A stretch of DNA of 64,000 nt. Origin: an uncultured Opitutia bacterium. GTDB taxonomy: Bacteria > Verrucomicrobiota > Verrucomicrobiia > Opitutales > Opitutaceae. The notes below the pieces were generated by a model. It made no database searches and was not told where the DNA came from. It saw nothing but the letters and a program-made list of their open reading frames with translations. A program made the position numbers and the translations under genes. The stretch is from the NCBI GenBank assembly GCA_903840415.1, contig CAIMFY010000017.1, positions 62,001-126,000 on the forward strand, given 5' to 3'. Shown one piece after another: positions 46,788 through 55,368 of this stretch (the first letter of the stretch is position 1; each line of letters opens with the position of its first letter).

Positions 46788-48353
46788 TCAGCCCAGCGAC
46801 AGCTTGAACTCCACGGACTCGCGCAGGGCTTCCCAACTGGCGTCGATGATGTTGTCGCTCACGCCCACGGTGCCCCAGATGGTCTTGCCATCGCCACTCT
46901 CGATAAGCACGCGGGTGCGCGAACTCGCGCTCTGGTTGCCTTCGAGAATGCGGACTTTGTAGTCGCGCAGCGTCATCGCCCGGAGTTGCGGGTAGGTCTT
47001 TTCGAGCGCGAGCCGGAGGGCCTTATCTAGCGCGCCAACGGGGCCGGTCTCCTCAGCGACGGTGTGGACGGATTCGCCGTTGACCGTGAGTTTTACAGTC
47101 GCCTCGGCCCACAGTTCGGCGCCGTGCCGCTCGATGATCACGCGGTAGCCCTCGATCGCGAAAAATGTTTTCCGCTGCGCGAGGTGCTTTGCCACGAGCA
47201 GTTTGAACGACGCATCGGCGGCCTCGTATTCGTAGCCACGGAATTCGCGCTCCTTCAGCTCCTCGATCAGGTCTTTCATCGCCGGGTGCTTTTCGTCGAG
47301 CGCCACGCCCATCTCCTTTGCCTTGAGGGCGAGGCTGCTGCGGCCGGCCATGTCGGAGACGAGGACACGCGTGCGGTTGCCGACCAGCGCGGGGTCGATG
47401 TGCTCGTAGCTGCGCGCCAGTTTCTGGGCGGCGTTGGCGTGGAGACCGCCCTTGTGGGCAAAGGCCGATTGGCCGACGAACGGTGCCTTCGGATCGGGCC
47501 GGAGGTTTGCGAGTTCGTCGAAAAACAGCGAGAGGTCGCGGAGCTGCGCGAGTTGGGGAGCGCAATGCGCGGTGCGGTCCATCTTCAACAGTAGATTCGG
47601 GAGAATGGTGACGAGGTTGGCGTTGCCGACGCGTTCACCGTAGCCGTTCATCGTGCCCTGCACGAGGGTCGCGCCGGCGGCGATGCCACCGAGGGAAAGT
47701 GCCACGCCGAGGCCGGAATCGTTGTGACAATGCACGCCGATCTTGTCGGCGCCGAACTCTTTCACGGCGCGCGCGACGATGGTCTTGAACTCATCGACAA
47801 GGGTGCCGCCGTTGGTGTCGCAGAGCGTGAGGTTGCTCGCACCGCCGCGGACGGCCGCCGCGAGTGTCTTCAGCGCATAGTCGGCATCGGCTTTGAAGCC
47901 GTCGAAGAAGTGCTCGGCGTCGTAGATAACTTCACGGCCTTGCGCGACGAGATGCCGCGTGGAGTCTTCGATCATCGCTAGGTTTTCCTCAAGTGTGGTC
48001 TTGAGGATTTCGGTGACGTGGAGGGTCCACGTCTTGCCGACGATGGTGAGGACGGGCATCTCGCTGTCGAGGAGTGTGCGGAGTTGGGCGTCGTCAGACG
48101 GCTTGACGCCGGCGCGTCGCGTCGCGCCAAACGCGGCGAGGCGCGCGTGCTTGAGCTTCAGGTTCTTGGCCTCGGCAAAAAAGGTGATGTCGCGCGGGTT
48201 GGAGCCCGGGAAACCGCCCTCGATGTAATCCACGCCAAACTGATCGAGCCGCTCCGCGATGAGCAGCTTGTCGGTGACGGAAAAGCTGATGCCCTCGCCC
48301 TGCGTGCCGTCGCGGAGCGTGGTATCGTAGATTTTGACGTTGGAGTTTTTCAT
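46788..48353 (-). CDS. cimA: Citramalate synthase
   Basis: A 521-residue LeuA-family enzyme that condenses pyruvate with acetyl-CoA to give citramalate, the threonine-independent entry to isoleucine. It begins VKIYDTTLRDGTQGEG; the metal and pyruvate sites are DTTLRD, HCHNDSGLGVALSLGGIAAGATLVQGTMNGYGERVGNANL, and the C-terminal LeuA dimerisation/regulatory domain (residues about 400-521) is complete. The YIEGGFPGSNPRD stretch and domain order fit the CimA branch better than 2-isopropylmalate or homocitrate synthase. The gene sits behind an Ile-rich leader peptide and an intrinsic terminator, which suits this pathway. Confidence 0.92.
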   Translation of the reverse strand: MKNSNVKIYDTTLRDGTQGEGISFSVTDKLLIAERLDQFGVDYIEGGFPGSNPRDITFFAEAKNLKLKHARLAAFGATRRAGVKPSDDAQLRTLLDSEMPVLTIVGKTWTLHVTEILKTTLEENLAMIEDSTRHLVAQGREVIYDAEHFFDGFKADADYALKTLAAAVRGGASNLTLCDTNGGTLVDEFKTIVARAVKEFGADKIGVHCHNDSGLGVALSLGGIAAGATLVQGTMNGYGERVGNANLVTILPNLLLKMDRTAHCAPQLAQLRDLSLFFDELANLRPDPKAPFVGQSAFAHKGGLHANAAQKLARSYEHIDPALVGNRTRVLVSDMAGRSSLALKAKEMGVALDEKHPAMKDLIEELKEREFRGYEYEAADASFKLLVAKHLAQRKTFFAIEGYRVIIERHGAELWAEATVKLTVNGESVHTVAEETGPVGALDKALRLALEKTYPQLRAMTLRDYKVRILEGNQSASSRTRVLIESGDGKTIWGTVGVSDNIIDASWEALRESVEFKLSLG

Positions 48354-48360
48354 AGTTGGA

Positions 48361-48392
48361 AAAACAAAACCCCGGACGGTGAGGCCCGGGGT
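48361..48392 (-). terminator. Attenuator terminator in the cimA leader
   Basis: A 7-bp stem ACCCCGG/CCGGGGT (48369-48375 with 48386-48392, 10-base loop), followed on the minus strand by TTTGTTTT, lies 8 bases before the cimA ATG at 48353. It follows the leader peptide stop and can pair alternatively with an upstream CCCGGG (48434-48447 palindrome). Reading through it is needed for cimA expression. Confidence 0.8.
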
Positions 48393-48419
48393 CAGAGAGA
48401 ATCGCGTTTAGTCAGGAAC

Positions 48420-48500
48420 TCACGCCATTTCTCCGCGCCCGGGCGCGCAGCCAATAATAATGCTGCTAATCACGCTAAAGATGGCGGGGGCGGTGGACAT
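48420..48500 (-). CDS. Isoleucine-rich attenuation leader peptide of cimA
   Basis: A 26-codon frame reads MSTAPAIFSVISSIIIGC, then APGRGEMA and stop. It has six hydrophobic codons of the kind that sense Ile/Val charging, including three consecutive ATT codons. It ends 28 bases before the terminator hairpin. The composition, the tail GRGEMA (E. coli ilv leader ends GRGKA) and the terminator are those of ilv-type attenuation: lack of Ile-tRNA would stall a ribosome on the Ile codons and let an antiterminator form. No Shine-Dalgarno is obvious. The peptide has no function of its own. Confidence 0.75.
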   Translation of the reverse strand: MSTAPAIFSVISSIIIGCAPGRGEMA

Positions 48501-48622
48501 GAAGAAGGGTGCGCAGAAAAAGCAACCGTCACGCCGCTGTCCATCCTGTTTTTCCCGGCCGCAGCTTTGGTAGAACATTTCCGGCGGCGCGGCGTCACAC
48601 TGGACGTTCCACCTTTCACTTC

Positions 48623-49342
48623 ATGTCCATCCTTTCTCTTCCCCTCGCCTGTGCGCTTTCCCTTTTCGCGTTAGCGGGTTGCCAAAGTGAAAACTCGCGC
48701 ACGGTGCGCGCCGGCAGCGGCACGGGCGGCGCCCCGATGACTGCCAGCGGCGAGCTCGCCATCGCCAATCCCAAACCGATGGATGCGCAAACCACGTTCT
48801 TCAACGCCACGCTGGGCGTCGAAGCCATGCTCGCGAAGTCCGATGCGGTTTGGAAAACTGCTAATCCCGCCGACCTTGGCGGCCGCAGCGGTGGAGGCGG
48901 GCACGGCGGATTTGGCGGTGGTCTCGGAGGCGGCGGTGGTGGGAGGCGTGGCGGTCGTGGTGGTGGCGGAGGAGGCGACGCGCCCGCAGCAACCGCCAGC
49001 GACATTCTGCCACGCACCCCAACGATTCGCACCAGCAACGCCCCGCCAATTCAACTGCGGCTGCGGCTCACCAACCACGGCGAACAACCAGTCGACATCG
49101 AAGTGCTCGATTTCAATTCCGAGCTGGGCAACTTCGCCGTGCAACCTGAGAAAATCACCGTGCCGTCTCACGAATCTCTCGAAGCCGATCCGATGATTTC
49201 TCGGTTGGGCGTGCCAGCGGTCGAGGAAATCCCGATCACTGTGCGCATTCGGATCGGCGGAAAAACCGGACGGACAGAATCGCAGATATTAAAACTGCGC
49301 CCGCGCGACGAACCACCGACCACAGCTCCGATCGCGAAATAA
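48623..49342 (+). CDS. Lipoprotein with glycine-rich linker, unknown function
   Basis: A 239-residue lipoprotein. The signal peptide ends in the lipobox LAGC (Cys at residue 20). The mature part has a short polar stretch, then a Gly/Arg-rich low-complexity stretch at about residues 88-120 (GGGGHGGFGGGLGGGGGGRR, GGRGGGGGGDAPAA), then a beta-rich domain (residues about 137-215, IQLRLRLTNHGEQPVDIEVLDFNSELGNFAV) that looks like an immunoglobulin-like or DUF-type repeat domain. Base composition matches the region. It faces cimA divergently, with the 269-base gap holding both leaders. No family recognised. Confidence 0.7.
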   Translation: MSILSLPLACALSLFALAGCQSENSRTVRAGSGTGGAPMTASGELAIANPKPMDAQTTFFNATLGVEAMLAKSDAVWKTANPADLGGRSGGGGHGGFGGGLGGGGGGRRGGRGGGGGGDAPAATASDILPRTPTIRTSNAPPIQLRLRLTNHGEQPVDIEVLDFNSELGNFAVQPEKITVPSHESLEADPMISRLGVPAVEEIPITVRIRIGGKTGRTESQILKLRPRDEPPTTAPIAK

Positions 49343-49382
49343 CGATGTGGGTGAGCTGCCGAGTCGTGCACTATCGTCCCGC

Positions 49383-50027
49383 TCAGCTTAGTGCTTTCAC
49401 GGCGGCGGCATAGTTCTCGACCGCTTCGGTCGGATTGCTGGCCAGAAAATTCAAGTCGCGCAGCAGACCATCGCGCAATCCGTAGATCCAACTGTGCACG
49501 TTGAGCTCCTGACCGCGTTCCCATGCATCGCGCACGATCGTCGTCGAACACACGTTGGCTGCCTGCTCGACCACGTTGAGTTCGCAAAGTCGCGCACTGC
49601 GCGCCGTTTCATCGGCCAGCCGGCACAGACATCCGTCGTGCTTTTCACGCACGTCCTGCACGTGCCGCAGCCAGTTGTCGGCGAGACCAACTCGCTCGCA
49701 GCGCAATGCGGCGCGCACACCGCCGCAGCCGTAGTGACCGACGACCATGATGTGTTTCACTTTCAAGACATCGACCGCGAACTGAATTACCGAGAGGCAG
49801 TTCAGGTCCGTGTGCACGACGACGTTTGCAATGTTGCGATGCACGAACACTTCGCCGGGCAGTAGCCCGATGATCTCGTTCGCCGGCACGCGACTGTCCG
49901 AACAGCCAATCCACAGATACTCGGGCGACTGCTGTCGCGCGAGCTTCAGGAAAAATTCCGGATCGCGCTGGCTGATCGCTTTCGCCCAGGCTGCGTTCTG
50001 GTCGAAGAGGTGGCGGAGTGCGTCCAT
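49383..50027 (-). CDS. can: Beta-class carbonic anhydrase
   Basis: A 214-residue zinc enzyme interconverting CO2 and bicarbonate. The zinc ligands are C42 (in IGCSDSRVP), H98 and C101 (in VVGHYGCGGV); D44 and R46 form the catalytic dyad. The length and the LFDQNAAWAKAI start fit the CynT/Can group. I set the start at 50027 (MDALRHLFDQN); an earlier start at 50066 adds 13 residues. It lies alone, with its stop 41 bases from that of the lipoprotein gene, tail to tail. Confidence 0.93.
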   Translation of the reverse strand: MDALRHLFDQNAAWAKAISQRDPEFFLKLARQQSPEYLWIGCSDSRVPANEIIGLLPGEVFVHRNIANVVVHTDLNCLSVIQFAVDVLKVKHIMVVGHYGCGGVRAALRCERVGLADNWLRHVQDVREKHDGCLCRLADETARSARLCELNVVEQAANVCSTTIVRDAWERGQELNVHSWIYGLRDGLLRDLNFLASNPTEAVENYAAAVKALS

Positions 50028-50231
50028 GCTAGCGGGTATCGTTTTCGGCGGCTGGCGAGTGTCCACCCCAAACCATTCCGCGTCGAAGCGCGATCACATT
50101 GTCCGCCGAGCCGTGATTCACTCGCCGCTGCGGCAAACAAGGATTTTGCCTTGCACTTGAAAATTTACTGACTCGCGCCGCGCAACATGTCGGACTTGCC
50201 CGCGTTTTCCCCGCATTTGTTAGTTCCCACT

Positions 50232-52178
50232 ATGAACCTACGCTCTCGCCCGTCCCTCCTGCGTCGTTTCGGTTTGTTCGTCGCGCTCGCGGCCACAGTG
50301 CTGGCCCAACCGCCCGCGACCCCTCCGTCCGCTGCGCCCGCCGCCTCGACCGAGGACTACGTAAAGGCACACTACACGAAATACGAATATCGCATCCCGA
50401 TGCGCGACGGGAAACGACTCTTCACTTCCGTTTACGTGCCAAAGGACACCGCACAACCGTGGCCGATCCTGATGGATCGCACGCCCTACAGCGTCGGCCC
50501 CTACGGCGAGGACCAATACAAAAAAAACCTCGGCCCGTCGGATGAGTTTGAAAAGGCCGGCTACATCTTCGCCTACCAGGACGTGCGCGGCCGCTACCTG
50601 AGCGAGGGTGACTTCGTCGAAATGCGCCCGCACCTCGACGTGAAGAAATCTCCGCAGGACACCGACGACAGCTCCGACACCTACGACACGATCGAGTTTC
50701 TCCTCAAACACGTGCCGAACCACAACGGCAAGGTCGGCATCTGGGGCATCTCCTACCCCGGCTTCTACACCTCCGCGAGCATCATCGACTCCCACCCGGC
50801 TTTGAAAGCCGCCTCACCGCAGGCACCGATGACCGACCTGTTTAAGGGCGACGATGCCTACCACAATGGTGCGTTCAAACTCGCCGCGAATTTCGGCTTC
50901 TACACCGGCTTCAAGCCGATGATCGAACCGTCGACGCCACCGAAAGTCACCGTGCCCTTCGACATGGGCACGCCCAACGGCTACGAGTTTTATCTTAACA
51001 CCGGCGCGACCATCAACCTCGACAAAAATTATCTCAAAGACGGCAACTGGCTCTTCCATGACCAGCTCACGCACACGACCTATGACGATTACTGGAAGGC
51101 CCGCGACCTCTCCGCCCACCTGAACAAAATCACCTGCGCCGTCCTCACCGTTGGTGGCTGGTTCGACGCCGAGGATCTCGCGGGACCGTTCCGCACGTTT
51201 CACTCAATCGCGGAAAAAAATCCCGGCACCGTGAACCAAATCGCTCTCGGCCCGTGGGTCCACGGCGGCTGGGCGCGCAGCGACGGCGATCGGCTTGGCG
51301 ATATTTCCTTCAATGCGAAGACCGCCGAGCATTTCCGCAAAGACATCCAGTTCCCGTTCTTCGAGTTTCACCTCAAGGGCAAAGGCAAGGGCCTCGCCAC
51401 CGCCACCGTCTTTGAGACCGGCACCAACGTCTGGCGCAGCTACGAGACGTGGCCGCCCGCCGCCGCCAAACCGCAGACCCTCTACCTCCGCGCTGGCGGC
51501 AAGCTCTCCTTCGAGGCTCCCGCCGACTCCGAAGCCGCCGACGCCTACGTGAGCGACCCTGCGCACCCGGTGCCGTTCACCAGCTACATCACCGACACGG
51601 TCCCGCAACGCTACATGATCGACGACCAGCGCTTCGCCGCCCAACGCGCCGACTTGCTCGTCTTCCAAACCGATCCGCTCGAAGAAAGCCTCACCATCGC
51701 CGGCCCAATTTCGCCAAAGCTCTTCGTCGCCACCAGCGGCACCGACTCCGACTTCGTCGTGAAGCTCATCGACGTCTACCCAAACGATTATCCCGATCCG
51801 CCGCCAGCCGTCGCCGCCGACGGCAAACGCGTGCTCGGCCCGCCGCCGATCCGCATGGGCGGCTACCAGCAACTTCTCCGCGCCGAGCCGTTTCGCGCGA
51901 AGTTCCGCAGCAGCTGGGAAAGGCCCGAGCCGATGACGCCGGGCAAAATGGAAAAGATTTCCTTCGAAATGCCCGACGTAAACCACACCTTTCGCCGCGG
52001 GCACCGCATCATGGTGCAGGTGCAAAGCTCGTGGTTCCCACTCGTGGATCGGAATCCGCAGACGTTCACTGACATTCCGAATGCGAAGCCGGAGGACTTC
52101 AAAAATGCCACCGAGCAAGTCTTCCGGTCGAAGACCGCCGCGTCGGGAGTCGAGGTGCTCGTCTTGCCGCAGCCGTAG
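50232..52178 (+). CDS. Exported CocE/NonD-family alpha/beta hydrolase
   Basis: A 648-residue serine hydrolase. It has a signal peptide (MNLRSRPSLLRRFGLFVALAATVLA, residues about 1-25) and an X-Pro-dipeptidyl-peptidase-like core. The nucleophile is in GIWGISYPGFYT (GxSYxG), and a WFDAEDLAGPF segment holds the Asp of the triad. A C-terminal jelly-roll domain (residues about 450-645) ends with HRIMVQVQSSWFPLVDRNPQTF. CocE-type enzymes include cocaine esterase, glutaryl-7-ACA acylase and alpha-amino acid ester hydrolase; the substrate is unknown. The ATG at 50232 gives the best signal peptide; 50187 would add 15 residues. Confidence 0.87.
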   Translation: MNLRSRPSLLRRFGLFVALAATVLAQPPATPPSAAPAASTEDYVKAHYTKYEYRIPMRDGKRLFTSVYVPKDTAQPWPILMDRTPYSVGPYGEDQYKKNLGPSDEFEKAGYIFAYQDVRGRYLSEGDFVEMRPHLDVKKSPQDTDDSSDTYDTIEFLLKHVPNHNGKVGIWGISYPGFYTSASIIDSHPALKAASPQAPMTDLFKGDDAYHNGAFKLAANFGFYTGFKPMIEPSTPPKVTVPFDMGTPNGYEFYLNTGATINLDKNYLKDGNWLFHDQLTHTTYDDYWKARDLSAHLNKITCAVLTVGGWFDAEDLAGPFRTFHSIAEKNPGTVNQIALGPWVHGGWARSDGDRLGDISFNAKTAEHFRKDIQFPFFEFHLKGKGKGLATATVFETGTNVWRSYETWPPAAAKPQTLYLRAGGKLSFEAPADSEAADAYVSDPAHPVPFTSYITDTVPQRYMIDDQRFAAQRADLLVFQTDPLEESLTIAGPISPKLFVATSGTDSDFVVKLIDVYPNDYPDPPPAVAADGKRVLGPPPIRMGGYQQLLRAEPFRAKFRSSWERPEPMTPGKMEKISFEMPDVNHTFRRGHRIMVQVQSSWFPLVDRNPQTFTDIPNAKPEDFKNATEQVFRSKTAASGVEVLVLPQP

Positions 52179-52279
52179 GAGCAGAATGTCCCTCAGTCGG
52201 TCGGTGCCCAAAGCGCACTCCTTTGAAATATCCCCGACGCAGTTGCTACTCTGCCTGCGTTTGTTAGCGGTTGCGTTCC

Positions 52280-53758
52280 ATGAACGACGCCGACGCGACT
52301 ACCCTCATTGCCTCCTCTGAGGCTGAGGTGCTCGCGCGCACCAAGCGCTACATGCCGTGGCTCGTGGCCGTCGCGCTGTTCATGGAGAACCTCGACGCGA
52401 CCATCGTAAACACCGCGGTGCCAACGATGGCGCTGAGCCTTCACGTCGCACCACTCAGTCTGAAAGGCGTGCTCACGAGCTACACGCTGAGCCTCGCCGT
52501 CTTCATCCCGATCAGCGGTTGGATGGCGGATCGCTTCGGCACGCGGCAGGTGTTCAAGCTCGCGATCGCGTTGTTCATGCTCGGCTCGCTGCTGTGTGGC
52601 ATCGCGCCCAACGTCCCCATTCTCGTCGCATCGCGCATCCTCCAGGGCATGGGTGGCGCGATGATGACGCCCGTCGGCCGCCTCGCGCTCGTGCGGACCT
52701 TTCCGCGCTCGGAACTTCTGACGGCAATGAACTATGTCATCATCCCGGCGCTCATTGGGCCGCTGCTCGGGCCATTCGTCGGCGGACTGATCGTTCACTG
52801 GCTCCACTGGCGAGTGATCTTTTTTCTCAACCTGCCATTCGGTCTCGCTGGACTTTGGCTTGTGCGGCGCTACATGCCCGACTTTCGCGACGAAGACGCG
52901 CCGCCGCTCGATCGACTTGGTTTCCTCCTCTTCGGCACAGGCATCGCGCTGCTCTCCTATGTGCTCGAAGTGTTCGGCGCACACACGATGCAGCTGACCG
53001 ACATCGGTTTCATGCTCGCCGGAGCGATCGTGTTGCTCGCGGTTTACGGCTGGCACGCCCAGCAAATCGCGGCGCCCGTTCTCTCACTCGGGATGTTTCG
53101 CATCCGGACGTTTTTCATTTCCGTCGCCGGTGGTTTTTTCACGCGGCTCGGCATCGGCGGCATGCCGTTTCTGCTCCCATTGCTTTACCAACTCGGCCTC
53201 GGCTATCCGGCTTGGCAGGCCGGCCTCGTCATGATGCCTCAGGCCGCTGCCGCTATCACCATGAAGGTGTGCAGCAAGTGGATCCTTGCACGCTTCGGGC
53301 ACCGTCTCGTCCTGATCGCGAACACCGTGCTCCTCGGCGGCAACATCATGCTCTTCACCCAAATCGGCCCCGGCTCGCCCATCGCGGCGATTCTCGCGCT
53401 GAGTTTTTCTCAGGGTTTCTTCGCGTCGCTCCAGTTCACCAGCATGAACACGCTCACGTTCGCCGACGTTGCCGATCGCGACGCGTCGAAGGCCAGCAGC
53501 CTCTCCAGCACTTCGATGCAGATGTCGCTCAGCTTCGGCGTCGCGACAGCCTCGCTCCTCGCCGGCTGGTTCCTCGGCAACGTTGACCAGCACGACCCGG
53601 CCCAGACGGTTCCGGCGCTGCACAAGGCGTTTCTCGCGATGGGCGCGTTCACGATTCTGTCGTCGTTCATGTTCTGGCGGCTCACCGCCACCGACGGCGA
53701 CAATGTCAGCAACCGCCGCCGCACCCCCGAATCCGCCGAGGCCGAAGCCGAGGCGTGA
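52280..53758 (+). CDS. DHA2-family major facilitator transporter (EmrB/QacA type)
   Basis: A 492-residue protein with 14 expected transmembrane helices, the DHA2 topology. It carries the family's MENLDATIVNTAVPTMA motif near helix 1 (motif D1), GWMADRFGTRQVFK (motif A) in the first loop and ASRILQGMGGAMMTPVGR. It is a proton-driven drug or metabolite exporter of the EmrB/QacA/Lfr group; the substrate is unknown. No EmrA-like membrane fusion protein is next to it. The ATG at 52280 follows an in-frame TTG 9 bases earlier. Confidence 0.9.
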   Translation: MNDADATTLIASSEAEVLARTKRYMPWLVAVALFMENLDATIVNTAVPTMALSLHVAPLSLKGVLTSYTLSLAVFIPISGWMADRFGTRQVFKLAIALFMLGSLLCGIAPNVPILVASRILQGMGGAMMTPVGRLALVRTFPRSELLTAMNYVIIPALIGPLLGPFVGGLIVHWLHWRVIFFLNLPFGLAGLWLVRRYMPDFRDEDAPPLDRLGFLLFGTGIALLSYVLEVFGAHTMQLTDIGFMLAGAIVLLAVYGWHAQQIAAPVLSLGMFRIRTFFISVAGGFFTRLGIGGMPFLLPLLYQLGLGYPAWQAGLVMMPQAAAAITMKVCSKWILARFGHRLVLIANTVLLGGNIMLFTQIGPGSPIAAILALSFSQGFFASLQFTSMNTLTFADVADRDASKASSLSSTSMQMSLSFGVATASLLAGWFLGNVDQHDPAQTVPALHKAFLAMGAFTILSSFMFWRLTATDGDNVSNRRRTPESAEAEAEA

Positions 53759-53781
53759 GTGCCGAGGCGGCCACCGGCGGA

Positions 53782-55368
53782 TCACTTCGTCCGCCAGTTG
53801 GTCACGAGGAAATAGTGGTTCCGCCAACTGTGATAGACCACCAGCGTGGAGGTCGGCACCGTGGCGAACGAACCGAGCTGCTCTCCGACCAGCCGCACAT
53901 CGCCGCGGGAGGCCAGTTCCCGAAGGCCGGACGCCGACCATTCGTCGCCATAATCGACGGCGCCCAATAGTAGCGGAGCTTTGCTCGACCGGAAGTGCGC
54001 CGCGATTGGTTCCAATTGCGAGGAGACAAGCAACTCCGACTGGAGCCAGATCGCCGGATACTGCGCGCGCAACGCCGCCTCGAAGACGAGGCGCTGCTTG
54101 CTGGCGCGTCCGGAAAATTCGAGCCCGACCAGTCGCCCGGTCAGAACCGCCGGTCGCACCACGAGCAGCGCGACCAACCCCGCGAAAAGCACCGGCGCCA
54201 CCACCCGCCCGCGAGCGACGATCGGCTCAATAATTGCTGCGACGCCGAGCGCAGCCAGAATGAGCCCCAGCGGCAGCACGTGGCTCAGGTTGCGCTCGAA
54301 GAACACGCCCTTGGTCGCGAAGTAACTGGCGAATACCACGACGGGGCCGGCGAGCAGAGCCAGTTCCGCCCAGCGCCGTCGCCACGCAAGCGCGACCGTC
54401 CCCACCATCCCGCCCGCGATCACCGGCCAGCCGAGAGTCGCGATAAAAAAACCCGCCATCATGTCCGCGACGGGTCTGCCGTCGATGTGGCTGTGCGGCG
54501 GGTGCATGCTGCCGTATTGTGCCATCAGGTGCCGCACACCGCTGATGAACTGCGCCGGATGCGCCACAGCCCCAGGGGCACCGGCCGCAAAACCGGCCGC
54601 GAGCGCGACAGGCAAAACCGCCACGGCGACCCACCTCGTCCGCGTGTCCGTCCGACTCCACGCCGTCGCGAGCGGCACCAGCGGCAGCCACACGATCAGC
54701 AGCATGGACACTTTGCACGCCAGGAGCAGCCCGATGAGAAACGCCGCCGCGCCCAGTCCGGCCCGCCAATTCTCGCGCGGCCAGCACAAGGCGACCACCG
54801 CGAGTGTCAGCACCGTGGTGAACGCCTCCGGCCGCATGAAATGCGCTTCCTGCACGAGCTGGGTGGCAACGACCACCAGGGCACCCGCCCCGAGCGCGAC
54901 CGCCCCGCCACCCGCGCGCCGCCCCAGCAGCATCGTCTGCCCCACCACGAGTGTTCCGAGAAGCACGGAAAAGAACCGGTAAACCCACAACCCTTCTCCC
55001 TCCGAGCGCCACGCCAGCGTGCCCGGGACGAGTTCCGCCAACCGGTAGAAAATATACGTCGCGTAGAGATGCGACGAAAAGTTGTATTGGTCGTAGCGCA
55101 GGTCGGACGTGAGGTCGGCTCGGGCCCAGTTGGTGTCCCAGTCGCCCGAGTGCCGCAAATGGCCGACGACTTGCATGGTGATATTTTCGTCGGGGACGAA
55201 ATACGGCCCGTGATAATAAGCGACCCGCAACGCGAAGCCGGCGAGCAGGAGCACGCCAAACGCCAACAGCCACCCGCACACGGCGCCGCGCGAGCGCCCA
55301 ACCTCGTGCGACGGGAGCGTCACTTGTGATCCCACGGGAGATGCACGTCCATCCGCGGGTGTTTCCAA
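53782..55368 (-). CDS. GT39/ArnT-like membrane glycosyltransferase
   Basis: A 528-residue integral membrane protein of the glycosyltransferase 39 (dolichyl-phosphate-mannose or ArnT-like) type. It has about 12 hydrophobic helices. The first outside loop contains the acidic pair in YYHGPYFVPDENITMQ, a position typical of the catalytic Asp of this fold, and SDLRYDQYNFSSHLYATYIFY follows. Such enzymes transfer a sugar from a polyprenyl phosphate to lipid or protein; the donor and acceptor are unknown. The start at 55368 overlaps the 3' end of the GlcD gene by 49 bases; an internal start is possible. Translation may be coupled. Confidence 0.75.
   Translation of the reverse strand: METPADGRASPVGSQVTLPSHEVGRSRGAVCGWLLAFGVLLLAGFALRVAYYHGPYFVPDENITMQVVGHLRHSGDWDTNWARADLTSDLRYDQYNFSSHLYATYIFYRLAELVPGTLAWRSEGEGLWVYRFFSVLLGTLVVGQTMLLGRRAGGGAVALGAGALVVVATQLVQEAHFMRPEAFTTVLTLAVVALCWPRENWRAGLGAAAFLIGLLLACKVSMLLIVWLPLVPLATAWSRTDTRTRWVAVAVLPVALAAGFAAGAPGAVAHPAQFISGVRHLMAQYGSMHPPHSHIDGRPVADMMAGFFIATLGWPVIAGGMVGTVALAWRRRWAELALLAGPVVVFASYFATKGVFFERNLSHVLPLGLILAALGVAAIIEPIVARGRVVAPVLFAGLVALLVVRPAVLTGRLVGLEFSGRASKQRLVFEAALRAQYPAIWLQSELLVSSQLEPIAAHFRSSKAPLLLGAVDYGDEWSASGLRELASRGDVRLVGEQLGSFATVPTSTLVVYHSWRNHYFLVTNWRTK

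Noticed and set aside
48900-48985. Gly-rich repeat in the lipoprotein as a possible repeat array or CRISPR
   Set aside because: It is in frame, coding and irregular, with GGN codons; a low-complexity linker explains it.
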